From the IMG/VR virus record IMGVR_UViG_3300036045_000016, positions 1 through 49,916 of that record: DNA of 49,916 bases; one strand, written 5' to 3'. This document shows, one piece after another, positions 16,765 through 26,496 of this stretch. Origin of the DNA: a virus. Position 1 is the stretch's first letter. Each line of letters begins with the position of its first letter. Both the position numbers and the translations under genes were made by a program. The notes below the pieces were generated by a model that was not told the DNA's origin, did not search any database, and saw only the letters and a program-made list of their open reading frames with translations.

Positions 16765-17598
16765 ATAGCAACCGACGCTACCGGGCCTGTTACTACCCCG
16801 GACTCTATTGCAACATATGACGTGAACGCAGATCGGCCGACTGGTGTTGGGCTTAACAACATCGTCGCCTCAATCCAGACTGCTTTCAACAACCACGCGG
16901 ACAAGCCCGCAGGCATTGTCTCAGGCGAGGTTCCGGTGTGGAATGGTTCGGCCTGGGTGCGTTCGTCCGTCACGAACATCGGCCCGACCTCGCTCGGTTC
17001 TGGTACCCCCGATAACACTAAGTTCCTTCGAGGCGACGGGTCTTGGCAAGTTGTTAGTGGACCTACCTACACTTACGCAACTACTCCTCCCGGCTCTCCG
17101 GTATCCGGCGATATTTGGTACCTCGTAGACTCAACTACAGCGCCTACCTATCAGTGGACATTCAGGTATAACAGCGGCTCTTCACACGGCGATAAGTGGG
17201 AGTTCGTCGGCGGTGCTCCCGCGAGAGTCGATGTGGCTGCAGCGGAAACTACAGCCTCAACGTCGTATGTTGCACTGACTACGGCAGGCCCCTCCTTTAC
17301 TGTGCCTCGTGGCGGCGTCTACCAGATACAAATTGGGATGTCGTGTCGTCGGTCGGGCGGGGCCGTCTCAATGTACGGCATCATGTCCTACGACATCGGT
17401 GGAACAGGTGCCGTTGACGGCGATGCATGTTTTGGTATTGGGCACGACAACAACAACACACAGGTTTCCTCTCCCATGGGGAATGAGCAGAAAACACTAA
17501 CCGCCTCTACTGCGCTGGTATCTAAGTACAAGGTGTCGGCGCAGACCATTCAGTTTGATAACAGGTGGATGTCTGTTACTCCTCTTCGGGTGAGTTAG
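16765..17598 (+). CDS. Tail-fibre/receptor-binding protein with probable ATA start
   Basis: The frame opens after TAA at 16759 and runs to 17598. AGGAG at 16754-16758 points, with six bases of spacing, to ATA 16765 followed by A-T-D-A-T-G-P-V. The first conventional start, GTG 16822, has no Shine-Dalgarno site. From ATA the protein has 277 aa: a linker, a VPVWNGSAWV..FLRGDGSWQV fibre segment, a collagen-free GDIWYLVDS strand, then a C1q/TNF-like jelly-roll pattern (ARVDVAAAETTASTSYVAL..GPSFTVPRGGVYQIQI). It is probably a trimeric host-recognition protein. Confidence 0.7.
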   Translation: MATDATGPVTTPDSIATYDVNADRPTGVGLNNIVASIQTAFNNHADKPAGIVSGEVPVWNGSAWVRSSVTNIGPTSLGSGTPDNTKFLRGDGSWQVVSGPTYTYATTPPGSPVSGDIWYLVDSTTAPTYQWTFRYNSGSSHGDKWEFVGGAPARVDVAAAETTASTSYVALTTAGPSFTVPRGGVYQIQIGMSCRRSGGAVSMYGIMSYDIGGTGAVDGDACFGIGHDNNNTQVSSPMGNEQKTLTASTALVSKYKVSAQTIQFDNRWMSVTPLRVS

Positions 17599-18243
17599 AT
17601 GGCGTTTATCCCACCCCACATTTCCTACTCCGGGGTCTACCGGGATCGCCAGCTTCAGGCACAAAAGGCGTTCCAGGACGCCCAAGCGTCCATCGGTACG
17701 CAGCGTCAGCAGCTTCGCAATCAGTTTGGATTGCGCTCTAAGACAGGCGGTGGCTTCGAGGCAGACCCCTACTCGCAATATGGGGCCGTTCAGCAGCTCA
17801 AGCAGCGTCAGGGTTCCGACCTTAGCGCTGCTTGGGATGACGCTAGTGCCAGGGGCGTCGGCCATGTCGGCCTAGGCGCACAGCGAGAGCATGGTCTCCG
17901 GTACGCTCATGGGGCTCAGTCCCAGGAGCTCGGTAACCAGTTCACTCAGGGCCTCAGCGACCTCGATAGCGCAGCCCTCCGGGCTGAGGGGGACTACCGC
18001 AACACGATGATGGGGATTGACGCCGACTCGATTCGGGACGCAATCGCCAATCGTATGTTCAATACTCCCGACTACTCAGGGCTCGATCCGGAGCCGTCCC
18101 CCTACGCACAGCAGATGGCAAAGACCATCCCTATTCAGAACAGGAAGACAACTATCAAGCAGCGTAAGCAGGCCGCTAAGGCCGCTCCTCTCCGTAAGTA
18201 CGGGTGGGGCGCTGCCGCCACATACGCGAAGAGGGGTAGGTAA
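17599..18243 (+). CDS. Internal virion-like protein A
   Basis: A 214-aa protein rich in Gln, Ala and Arg. Helical N-terminal half (RQLQAQKAFQDAQASIGTQRQQLRNQ) and a basic tail (KTTIKQRKQAAKAAPLRKYGWG). ATG follows the fibre stop immediately. Position ahead of two longer helical proteins matches the three-gene ejection-protein block of podoviruses. No catalytic motif is visible. Confidence 0.55.
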   Translation: MAFIPPHISYSGVYRDRQLQAQKAFQDAQASIGTQRQQLRNQFGLRSKTGGGFEADPYSQYGAVQQLKQRQGSDLSAAWDDASARGVGHVGLGAQREHGLRYAHGAQSQELGNQFTQGLSDLDSAALRAEGDYRNTMMGIDADSIRDAIANRMFNTPDYSGLDPEPSPYAQQMAKTIPIQNRKTTIKQRKQAAKAAPLRKYGWGAAATYAKRGR

Positions 18244-19620
18244 ATGCCTCCGTTTGAAGTCCCCAAAAACACCCCGGCAGGGCGCCGTAATCGGGGCATG
18301 GGTCCGCGTAAGCCCCCTACGAAAAGAGGCATGGGGCCTCGTAAGCCTCCCACCAAGAAGGGTACAACCCCTCGCGGGCCGTCTACCCCACCGGGGAGCG
18401 GCGGCTACAGCGGGCATGGCGGTGGAGGTAGCGGTGGCGGCGGCGGGGGCGGCTATGGCGGTGGAGAAGTCCCATACATTGATCCTCCCGCGTACGGCAC
18501 GCTACAAACGAACCCGAAGTTCCAGAAGTTCATGGATCAGCTCGTCAAGGCCGCTATGTCCGAGATGGGCCGCAAAGGCCCTCTTGCACAGTCGGTCCTG
18601 ACCGAAAAGCAGATCAATCGGGGGCTGCTGAAGCCCTCCAAGTACGCCCGGGACCTGGCTTCCGCCAAGTATGGCGCACAGGACGCAGCCCTCGCACGTC
18701 TGCACGGCAAGGCTGGTATCGACGCTAAGCAGGCACAGGACGACATCGGTATGTGGTATGGCAAGGCGCTGTCTAACGCGCAAGGCCTTGGTAACCGCTA
18801 CGCCGAGGCGTCCACCCGCCATCAAGGCGACTTATCTGCCGGCATCCAGGGGCTTATGTCTGCTTTGGGTGGCGAAGCCGACCCCGGCAATCGCGGGATC
18901 GCCCAGGCGGGCGCTACGGCCCTCGGGGAGCTTGCAGCCCTGAGTCAGAACGAGCAGAACTACGCTTCCGGACTGGCAGCTAACCTCACCGCTGAGCAAG
19001 CCCAGCAATTGCGTAACGAGCAGCGTCGGGGCCAGAACCTCCAGGACGACCTAGCCGCACAGCGCGCTGGTCTAGCGGGGGAGCGGGGTAGCTTCCAGGC
19101 CGCGACACAGGCCGAGGCCATGCAGGCCAACGCCGATCGTAGAGCCGAGGGACAGAACCTTCGCTTCCAGCAGCTCGGAGCCGTCGAGGACGACCGAGTT
19201 GGCCGGCTTGCCAGCATCCAGAACATCCTTATGGGCGCCGGCATGTTCCCGTCTCAGATGGAGCAGGCAGGTCTGTCGAATCAAGCTGCGCGGGCAGATA
19301 TCGCTAACAAGTTGGTACTTAACGCGCAGGAACGCGCTCGTCTCCAGCAGTTCGCTGGAACCCAGGGCGATAAGTTTGGGGCTCTTGAGCCCGGTACCCG
19401 TGCGCAGCTCTCTGCGCAGCTCCAGGAGAACCTGCTTGGGCCGATGGGCTACCTCAAGGTGCATCCCAACCAGTATCTCAACTTGATGCGCAACCGGCTG
19501 TACAACATTGCCGGCTACGATCGGTCACCGACGACTGAGGCGTATCTCAAGTCTCACCTGACGCCGAATCTAATCAACTGGTGGAATAAGTACCACCCGA
19601 AGAAGCGGTATACCCCATAA
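18244..19620 (+). CDS. Internal virion-like protein B
   Basis: A 458-aa protein. Residues 1-75 are Pro/Gly/Lys-rich with the near-repeat RGMGPRKPPTKRGMGPRKPPTKK and a GGGGSGGGGGGGYGGG run. The remainder is an Ala/Gln-rich helical region (about 90-400). This fits a podovirus ejection protein lining or passing through the portal channel. It is followed by AAAGGAGG for the giant gene downstream. Confidence 0.6.
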   Translation: MPPFEVPKNTPAGRRNRGMGPRKPPTKRGMGPRKPPTKKGTTPRGPSTPPGSGGYSGHGGGGSGGGGGGGYGGGEVPYIDPPAYGTLQTNPKFQKFMDQLVKAAMSEMGRKGPLAQSVLTEKQINRGLLKPSKYARDLASAKYGAQDAALARLHGKAGIDAKQAQDDIGMWYGKALSNAQGLGNRYAEASTRHQGDLSAGIQGLMSALGGEADPGNRGIAQAGATALGELAALSQNEQNYASGLAANLTAEQAQQLRNEQRRGQNLQDDLAAQRAGLAGERGSFQAATQAEAMQANADRRAEGQNLRFQQLGAVEDDRVGRLASIQNILMGAGMFPSQMEQAGLSNQAARADIANKLVLNAQERARLQQFAGTQGDKFGALEPGTRAQLSAQLQENLLGPMGYLKVHPNQYLNLMRNRLYNIAGYDRSPTTEAYLKSHLTPNLINWWNKYHPKKRYTP

Positions 19621-19630
19621 AGGAGGACAA

Positions 19631-22600
19631 GTGGCTATTAGCCCCCTGCTGCCGCTAGTTACCTCCGACCCAAACCAGGGATGGGGGAGTAGCGGACGGG
19701 CATTTGTTCCTACTCTCCCGTCTCCCCCCTCCTCCAGTGAGAGGACTGCCCTCCAGGCGCTAGAGCAGTACCTCCTAGCGCAGCGACTTAAGAAGAAGAA
19801 GCGCTCTATGCTCGGACGCGCTCTTCACGGAACCGCGGGCGGCGTGGGCGCAGCGCTCGACTTTATCGCGCGCCCCTCCTATGCCGTTGCGGAGGGCACC
19901 CGGCGAGCCCTTGAGGGCGAAGGTAACGACATCGATGTCGGAGACTTCCTCTCAGGGGCTTGGGCCGGTCTCTCAGGCAAGAAGAAGACCGGGTTCGGCC
20001 AGGTGCTCGATGAGCACGGCATTCTGGATAGCCACAAGTTCCTTCGAGGCACGATCGGACTCGGGCTGGACATTGCTACCGATCCGACCATGCTTCTGTC
20101 TCTGGCCGCTGTCCCCGTCACAGGCGGTGCCTCCCTTTCTGTTGTGGGGACGAGGCTCGCCCAGAAGGGTCTGACGACCAAGCAGGTCGCTGACGCCACC
20201 AAGCTGATTCAACACGGCTCCGACGATGTGACTGAGCTAATTAAGGCTCGGGATATCCTGACTACCGCCGGAGACGGCTACACCGCTCGTGCGGGCCTCG
20301 CCAACCTCCGGATCCAGGAGACGACTCTCCGGGCTGACCCGAGATACGCCGACCAGTTGTTCACTCCGGCTCGGCAGTCGGAACTCCATGCAGCCCAGGC
20401 TTGGGCTAGGACCGAGGCGGATCGGGAGCTCAAGAAAGTGCTCTCGTTCCAGTACAAGATTCCCTTCGCCAAGAAGACGACCGACAAGTACTGGCGCAAT
20501 GGTCGGCTTGTGGTGCGTACTCCTATCCCGGTCGGCTCCCTCAAGGGGGTTGCTGACCTCGGGGAGCGCGCTGGTCTTCTCGGCAAGATCCCGGTTGTTC
20601 CGGGTATCGCTGAGCATCTTGGACGCGCATTCAAACCTGGGTGGAGAAACGAAAAGTTCCACTCCCTTGAGCGCGTCGGACGGGCTACGGTTGAGCTCCG
20701 TGAGCGGGAGTACCTTGCCAGCCTCGCCGGCCACCTGTCGCCGTTCATCAATAAGCGCTCAGAGGACTTCCTCACAATCGATGAGCAGCTCCAGGCGCTC
20801 GACTTTGGGGAGAATGCCAAGGGTATTGTCCAGCTAGCCAAGGACTCCGAAGGCACGATCCGCTCTCGTCGCCTTAACGAGGGCATGGTGGACGCGGCTG
20901 TTCAGGCAGGCACCCTGTCCGACAAGCAGGGTCGGTTCATCAAGTCCTGGCACGGCGCCACCAACGTTCTCTTCCACGCCGACCTCGACTACGGTCGCAA
21001 CTACGGGGCGGTGCTCAAGAGCGCCAACAAGGACGGGCAGGATGTTCTTTACGTCCCCCACATGTACACCAAGGACGGCCGGAAGCTCAACCAGCTTGGC
21101 TCCACGATCCTTACCACGCCTGGTTTCGAGTTCGAGCGGCTTGCGAACAAGCCGACCTCCGTCAAGGACCTAGCTGAGCTACACGCTACCGGAACGTATC
21201 GCGATCTCGTAGAGACGGATCCGTCGAAACTGCTCGCTATTCGAGCACGCCGAGGCGCACAGTCGCACGCGGATCGCATGATCGAGAACATCCTGGCGGC
21301 TGCCGAAGGAATCCCTACCCGGATCCCTAACGCTGCCGCTATCAAGAAGCGCAGCGACGAAATCGACTTTCGCGAAGGCGAGCTCGGAAAGCTGAAGCTG
21401 GCGACTGATGCCGGCTACAACCGCGCTGTTGGTGCTCTCAAAGCCAAGGCCTTTGCCCGTACCCGGGCGGCGTTGACCGTGAAGCGTGGGGCCTTCGACG
21501 CCAAGGAGCGTCAGCTCAACGCTGATGTGCGTCGGCTGCAAGCGACGGTGCGCAGGAACAAGGTCCAGGACGCGATCCCGAGCCCAGCTCGGCTGGTCAC
21601 GATGTCGCACAAGGACTTCAACAAGGTCTTTCCGCCGTCCGCCAAGAAGCTGTTTCCGATTCGCCTCAAGGCGCTGAAGTCCCGTCGGCTTCACCAGGCT
21701 GCAGCAGCAGCCGAAGCACGGGCCAAGAACCTTAAGGCCAGTGTCGGGGAGAAGCCCCACGGCTCGCAGTACAAGGCCCTGACGGTCAAGCTCCTCAGCG
21801 ACATCAAGAAGGACCTTCCTACCGCCGCCCCTGACGGCACGCTGTACAAGCAGATTGTCAGCGCCAAGTTCAAGCGGGGAGAGACCTGGAAAGATCGGCT
21901 CGAAGAAGCAACCTCGGCCGTCAAAGGTGTCGCTCGTGCTGACTGGCAACGGACGCTGGATCAAATCAACTGGAAGCCCTCGCCCCGTAACATTCAGGCG
22001 CAGATCGCGACCAAGAAGAAGGCGCTCGCCAACCACCGTAGTCGCCGCGAGGCGATGGAGCGGAAAGTTGACGAGGACACCGCCAAGTGGTTCGACGCCC
22101 AGAAGGCGAAGCTCGATACCGAGGCAGCCAAGCAGCGAGCTAGGGCGAAGACGCATACCAAGCTCATCGCCACGGCAGAGCGCAAGATTGCCTACCACCA
22201 GAAGTCCGTCAAGAACCCCGAGGCCTACAAGCCGGGCTTCCTTGAGGTAGATAAGCTCAAGGCTGCTAACGGGGCACCGCTGGCGATTCCGGTTGAGATG
22301 GCCGACGCCCTGAAGCGCATCCGCGAAGTCATCCACGACGATCAGTTCATGGCCGACCTCGCCCGCACCTGGGCACGGCTCACAGGCCGCTGGAAGGTGG
22401 CTGTCACCGTCGTCAACCCCGGCTACCGGGTCCGTAACACCATCTCCGATGGTTGGAACATGTACATCTCGCCGGAGGGCGGGGTCCCGCTGTGGGCTAT
22501 GGGTAAGTACGGCATGGAAGCTGCGAGGCTGATGCACCGCCTCAGTCGTGGTGACGCGGAGGCCGCTCGCATCTTCCAGGAAGCGTACGAGCATTCGGTG

Positions 22601-23665
22601 ATGTCTGGTCTCTTTGGTGGTGACGTGGAGCAGGTCCTCCGGACCCTCCGTGGTGGCCTCAAGGGCGACTCAGCGAAGGAGCAGCTCAAAGATGCGCGAT
22701 TCATCAAGGCGTACACGACGTTCGCGACGAACTTCAACCGAGACGCCGAGAATTGGGGACGGCTCACCCACTATCTCTACCGCCGGCAGTATCAGAAGAT
22801 GGCGCCGGCTGAGGCCGCTTCCATTGTCCGCATTGCACACTTTGACTACGAAGACCTCACGAAGTTCGAGAGGAAGGTCAAGGGGAACCTAGCACCGTTC
22901 TACACCTGGACCCGGAATAACATTCCGTACCAGCTCAAGCAGATGGTGATGGCCCCCGGGAAGTACTCCGTCTTCTCCAAGCTGAGAAACGAGATGGAGT
23001 ATGCGTCCGGGGACGAAGGTATCGCTCCCGACTGGATCAAAGGCAACTTCGGCTTCCAGGTCCCCTGGGGCGACAACACGTTCTTCGCCCCGCAGTTCGG
23101 TCCATCGGATCTAGGAAAGGTCGCAAGCCCCAAGGGCTTCCTCAGCCTTCTGCATCCGGGTGTCAAGGCACCGGCTGAGCTGGCCTTCAACAAGTCCCTG
23201 CTCACGGACGCCCCGATCTACGGGTCGGAGCTCTCGCACCCCCGCACGCCGATCAGTGGGTGGGCAGCCAAGATGCTATCGAACATCCCCGGCACCAACG
23301 TGGGGACGACAGCACGGCAGGTGGACGGCGAGACAATGCGCGGACCGGGGGCAAGCCCCCTCATCTCGTACCTGGCCGCACAGATCCCCATGACCAACGT
23401 GGCGGTCAACCAGATGTCGAACATCCGGCAGGCACAGCGAGGACAGGGACGCTCCCTTGTCTCCTACCTCGGCGGGCTCTCCACCTTCTCACCCGACCCT
23501 GAGCAGACGCTCGGGATCGCGGAGCAGGACTGGAACAAGGCCTTTGCACAGTACGTTCGCGGCCTCCGCGACGAGGGTCGCTGGCCCGAGCCGGAACGCA
23601 ATACAAGTGATTATCAGGAAGAGCGCCGACGCTTTATCCGGCAGCTTCTTCGCGACAACAATTAG
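19631..23665 (+). CDS. Giant internal virion/ejection protein
   Basis: A 1344-aa protein with GTG start and AAAGGAGG four bases upstream. The N-terminus has Lys-rich and Gly/Ala-rich stretches, the middle (about 570-880) is a very long charged coiled coil, and the C-terminal third contains the patterns TRWARLTGRWKVAVTVVNPGYRVRN and FYTWTRNNIPYQLKQ found in large phage virion proteins injected with DNA. It is the largest gene in the genome and takes the place where a tape measure would lie in a siphovirus. No lytic or polymerase motif is evident. Confidence 0.65.
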   Translation: MAISPLLPLVTSDPNQGWGSSGRAFVPTLPSPPSSSERTALQALEQYLLAQRLKKKKRSMLGRALHGTAGGVGAALDFIARPSYAVAEGTRRALEGEGNDIDVGDFLSGAWAGLSGKKKTGFGQVLDEHGILDSHKFLRGTIGLGLDIATDPTMLLSLAAVPVTGGASLSVVGTRLAQKGLTTKQVADATKLIQHGSDDVTELIKARDILTTAGDGYTARAGLANLRIQETTLRADPRYADQLFTPARQSELHAAQAWARTEADRELKKVLSFQYKIPFAKKTTDKYWRNGRLVVRTPIPVGSLKGVADLGERAGLLGKIPVVPGIAEHLGRAFKPGWRNEKFHSLERVGRATVELREREYLASLAGHLSPFINKRSEDFLTIDEQLQALDFGENAKGIVQLAKDSEGTIRSRRLNEGMVDAAVQAGTLSDKQGRFIKSWHGATNVLFHADLDYGRNYGAVLKSANKDGQDVLYVPHMYTKDGRKLNQLGSTILTTPGFEFERLANKPTSVKDLAELHATGTYRDLVETDPSKLLAIRARRGAQSHADRMIENILAAAEGIPTRIPNAAAIKKRSDEIDFREGELGKLKLATDAGYNRAVGALKAKAFARTRAALTVKRGAFDAKERQLNADVRRLQATVRRNKVQDAIPSPARLVTMSHKDFNKVFPPSAKKLFPIRLKALKSRRLHQAAAAAEARAKNLKASVGEKPHGSQYKALTVKLLSDIKKDLPTAAPDGTLYKQIVSAKFKRGETWKDRLEEATSAVKGVARADWQRTLDQINWKPSPRNIQAQIATKKKALANHRSRREAMERKVDEDTAKWFDAQKAKLDTEAAKQRARAKTHTKLIATAERKIAYHQKSVKNPEAYKPGFLEVDKLKAANGAPLAIPVEMADALKRIREVIHDDQFMADLARTWARLTGRWKVAVTVVNPGYRVRNTISDGWNMYISPEGGVPLWAMGKYGMEAARLMHRLSRGDAEAARIFQEAYEHSVMSGLFGGDVEQVLRTLRGGLKGDSAKEQLKDARFIKAYTTFATNFNRDAENWGRLTHYLYRRQYQKMAPAEAASIVRIAHFDYEDLTKFERKVKGNLAPFYTWTRNNIPYQLKQMVMAPGKYSVFSKLRNEMEYASGDEGIAPDWIKGNFGFQVPWGDNTFFAPQFGPSDLGKVASPKGFLSLLHPGVKAPAELAFNKSLLTDAPIYGSELSHPRTPISGWAAKMLSNIPGTNVGTTARQVDGETMRGPGASPLISYLAAQIPMTNVAVNQMSNIRQAQRGQGRSLVSYLGGLSTFSPDPEQTLGIAEQDWNKAFAQYVRGLRDEGRWPEPERNTSDYQEERRRFIRQLLRDNN

Positions 23666-23710
23666 AGCCCGCTAGGGGGCAGTGGGCTCTAATACCTTTA
23701 AGGAGGTTGG

Positions 23711-24700
23711 GTGCAGCAGGATTGGGCGACAGCCCTCCTGAACCATGCCGGTTTGCCTATCACCCGGCAGAACCTAGCCTTTCTTCGCGGCTGGCAGCCA
23801 TTCGAGGGAGGGCATACGAACAACAATGCCACCTTCAACTGGCTAAACACTACCCGGGGATCGCAGTTCCCCTCGATCAACTCCGTTGGTGTGCGGGCCT
23901 TCCCTGACATGCAGACGGGCCTTAAGTACACCTGGGACACCCTGAACAGCGGTCGGTATCCCGACCTGGTGGCTGGGCTCGCTGCTGGGAACCCCTACAG
24001 CGCCGACGTCCGCGACGACTTGTCGGTCTGGGTCTCAGGATCACCAACCGGGAACCTCGCTTACGCAGACAAAGTACTGGGGCACAAAGGCAAGCAAACC
24101 CGAGCCCTCTCGAAGTCGGCAGCTAAGCACGCCGCCCAGCTAACCCAGCCCCAAACATCGGCATCTAATCCGGCGCTCTCGCGCACGATGGCGATCTTCA
24201 ACGTCATGAAGCGCAACGCTGAAACGGCAGGCCAGGATACGCAAGGGCTTGAGAATCTCATGGGATTCCAGCTCGCGCAGCAACAGGCCCAAGCGCAGTC
24301 TCAAAGCACCCTCCAGAATGCCTCTGTGCGGCCACAGGAGCCCCGTAGAGGCGCTCCCAGCGCTCAGCCTAGGCCAACCAAGGGTGCAGTGAATCTCCCC
24401 GCACAATGGAAGGGGACACACAACACCGACGGGCTGACGGACCATAGCCGTACTACCGCTATCGACATGATGGCGTCTCCCGGTACCCCGGTCGTTATTC
24501 CCTTCGACGGAGTAGTCGAGCGGTGGGGGTCTGCCCAAGGTGGCGAGGCTATGTATCTACGCGCGGCCAACGGCCGGCGCTACTGGCTCGGACACGTTGA
24601 TACCAGGATTCCGGTAGGAACCCGGTTCAAGGCAGGCTCAGTCATCGCTCGTATCTCGGCTGACCATGCCGCTCCCCACGCACATTGGGACTATCTGTAA
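23711..24700 (+). CDS. Tail lysin: N-terminal lysozyme-like domain plus C-terminal M23-like peptidase
   Basis: A 329-aa protein with GTG start after AAGGAGG. Residues 20-110 (FLRGWQPFEGGHTNNNATFNWLNTT..SINSVGVRAFPDMQTGL) resemble the transglycosylase-like module of phage lysins. Residues 228-329 carry LytM features: H..TTAID for the first zinc ligands, SPGTPVVIPFDGVVE, and the PHAHWDY HxH motif. It probably opens peptidoglycan from the virion during infection. Its ATG-overlapping end couples it to the holin gene. Confidence 0.7.
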   Translation: MQQDWATALLNHAGLPITRQNLAFLRGWQPFEGGHTNNNATFNWLNTTRGSQFPSINSVGVRAFPDMQTGLKYTWDTLNSGRYPDLVAGLAAGNPYSADVRDDLSVWVSGSPTGNLAYADKVLGHKGKQTRALSKSAAKHAAQLTQPQTSASNPALSRTMAIFNVMKRNAETAGQDTQGLENLMGFQLAQQQAQAQSQSTLQNASVRPQEPRRGAPSAQPRPTKGAVNLPAQWKGTHNTDGLTDHSRTTAIDMMASPGTPVVIPFDGVVERWGSAQGGEAMYLRAANGRRYWLGHVDTRIPVGTRFKAGSVIARISADHAAPHAHWDYL

Positions 24701-24930
24701 TGGCTGAGACTAACGGTAACGAGCCGTTTATGACTGTCCGAGAGATGGTCACAGAAATTCGAGCCGACCTAAAAGAGGTCAAGGAGCGTCAGGTTACTAA
24801 GGACGACTTCGAGGCCCAGAAGAAAGACTACGAAAGCCGTATCCGTTCGCTTGAGAAGTGGCGCTACGGCATCCCCGCTACAGGACTGATCGCCGTCCTA
24901 ACGGCGGTTGCATCCCAACTCTTCAAATAG
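24700..24930 (+). CDS. Holin-like protein 1 (coiled coil plus C-terminal membrane span)
   Basis: A 76-aa protein from ATG 24700, overlapping the lysin stop (TAATG). Residues 10-52 form a charged coiled coil (EIRADLKEVKERQV..KKDYESRIRSLEKW) and residues 55-74 one membrane helix, the plan of XhlA-like lysis proteins. The adjacent second membrane protein and endolysin complete a lysis cassette. Confidence 0.6.
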   Translation: MAETNGNEPFMTVREMVTEIRADLKEVKERQVTKDDFEAQKKDYESRIRSLEKWRYGIPATGLIAVLTAVASQLFK

Positions 24931-24938
24931 GAGGATCT

Positions 24939-25133
24939 TTGTCGCCTAAGCTCAAGACAGTTCTACTTCGTGCTGCCCGTGGCCTTGCCGCGACGGCACT
25001 AGCATTCCTGGCGGGCTTCCTGGCCGGTCCTGAGGTCCTAGACCTCGTGCCTGATCCGTACGACGTCCTCGTGACGGTCGTTCTCATTCCGACCATCCTG
25101 TCGGTTGAGAAGGCTCTTCGCTGGGAGGACTAG
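24939..25133 (+). CDS. Holin
   Basis: A 64-aa protein from TTG 24939 with AGGAGG four bases upstream. It has two hydrophobic segments (about 13-30 and 42-55) with a short basic head and a charged tail. Small size, two spans and the place directly before the endolysin (TAGTG overlap) indicate a class II-type holin that permeabilises the inner membrane. Confidence 0.65.
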   Translation: MSPKLKTVLLRAARGLAATALAFLAGFLAGPEVLDLVPDPYDVLVTVVLIPTILSVEKALRWED

Positions 25134-25657
25134 TGAAGGCACTTCGTTATCGCGCGCTTGAGCGCGCAACAAAGTGGCTCGGTGTCAAGGAGCATCCTGC
25201 GAACTCTAACCGCGGTCCCGATCTTCCCCCTCGCGGTACCCCGCCCAAGAAAGGCGGCATTGACCTCTGGTGCAGGCGAGCCAACGGGCTCGTTGGGTAC
25301 CCGTGGTGTTCGGCCTTCCTCTGCGCCATGTACTCTGACGAGGGGTACGTGATTCCGGATCCGAGACGCGCAAGCGTCGGCTTTTTCGAGGCCTGGGCCA
25401 GAAGGGTTGGATACCTGGTCACCCGCCCTTTCAAGGGGGACGTGATCTGTTACCGCTTTGATGCCGACAACTGGCCCGACCACATCGGGTTCGTGGAGAA
25501 GGTGCTCGCGCTACGCTGGCGCAACGGTAAGTTTGTAGGCTTTGTGCGCACCATCGAAGGGAATACCTCGTTTGGTAACGACGCCAACGGGGGGCAGGTG
25601 CAGCGGCGCTGGCGCTGGCTTGATGGCCGGCAGCAGTTCGTGCGGATCCCGGGTTAG
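25133..25657 (+). CDS. CHAP-domain endolysin
   Basis: A 174-aa protein, GTG start overlapping the holin stop. The CHAP-type Cys lies in GYPWCSAFLCAMY (about 58), the His in WPDHIGFVEKV (about 117), and the third site near FVRTIEGNTS. The domain cleaves peptidoglycan amide or cross-bridge bonds. No signal peptide, so export depends on the holins. No separate cell-wall-binding domain is obvious. Confidence 0.8.
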   Translation: MKALRYRALERATKWLGVKEHPANSNRGPDLPPRGTPPKKGGIDLWCRRANGLVGYPWCSAFLCAMYSDEGYVIPDPRRASVGFFEAWARRVGYLVTRPFKGDVICYRFDADNWPDHIGFVEKVLALRWRNGKFVGFVRTIEGNTSFGNDANGGQVQRRWRWLDGRQQFVRIPG

Positions 25658-25660
25658 GTC

Positions 25661-26491
25661 ATGGTTCCGGGGGCTCTGGATTTTCTGCGTAACAAAAGGG
25701 CACGTGCTCTTAGCAAGCAAATGCTAAACGCTACGGGGATGCCTCAAATGGCCTCGGATGCGTACTGGTCGTTTACAAATCCTGTTGATCGGCTTCTCGG
25801 GCGGGGTAGAGCGGCAGACCCCCAGATGGAAATTCCGTTTGGTCCTGTCGGGGCTATGGCTACCGTCCCGCTTAGGGGCTCCCGTGCTCGTCTAGCGATG
25901 GATGCAAAAAGGGCTGAAGAGGCCCGATTGCTGGATTGGCCGACTAGCCTTCCAGAGTACACCCCTAATGCTGGATCTGGTTTTTACCGGCTAGTTCCTG
26001 AGGACACTGTTAAGGTCAACTCAGTGTTTGGCTACCGGATTCCGATGGTTCAGAATCGCAACACGTTTGTTGTCGGTGCCGCAGGTCGTGGGCACGCCGA
26101 ACTATTGCGGCCGCTTGGGTTAGGCGGTCTACGAAAGCCGGGAGACAACGCAACTAACTGGACGCAGTGGGAGCTTATTGCTCCCCGCCCTCTCAAAGGC
26201 GTGAAGTCTTCCAAACAGACCTATGATTTCAGTGAGTTGTCTCCGAAGAAGGCCTACAAGTCTGGCGCGGAGCTAGAGGCCGGGTATATTCAGCCTCCCC
26301 TTAAATGGGATGATTTGATTCGCAACCCCGCTAATCATCTGAGGATGAGACACGATGCAAGGGCTCTTCGTAACGCGCTTGCAAAGCAGATGGGCAGGGA
26401 GGCAGCACAACGAATGACCAGGCCGCTCTTCGACTTCCTCGAAAGTGGAGGAGAGAAGGGCTTCCGTTGGAAGGGCAGCGCTAACACATAA
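25661..26491 (+). CDS. AT-richer orphan gene downstream of the lysis cassette
   Basis: A 276-aa protein of unknown function. Its DNA reads more AT-rich than its neighbours and uses A/T-ending codons more often, and the gene is closed by a strong terminator, which suggests a later acquisition. No membrane span or known catalytic motif is seen. Segments such as FGYRIPMVQNRNTFVVG and WTQWELIAPRP look like globular strands. It could be a lysogenic-conversion or exclusion gene, but nothing here proves that. Confidence 0.6.
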   Translation: MVPGALDFLRNKRARALSKQMLNATGMPQMASDAYWSFTNPVDRLLGRGRAADPQMEIPFGPVGAMATVPLRGSRARLAMDAKRAEEARLLDWPTSLPEYTPNAGSGFYRLVPEDTVKVNSVFGYRIPMVQNRNTFVVGAAGRGHAELLRPLGLGGLRKPGDNATNWTQWELIAPRPLKGVKSSKQTYDFSELSPKKAYKSGAELEAGYIQPPLKWDDLIRNPANHLRMRHDARALRNALAKQMGREAAQRMTRPLFDFLESGGEKGFRWKGSANT

Positions 26492-26496
26492 AAATA

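Noticed and set aside
21179-22594. 471-aa antisense frame
   Set aside because: Shadow of the giant virion protein in GC-rich DNA; no start context and no family pattern.
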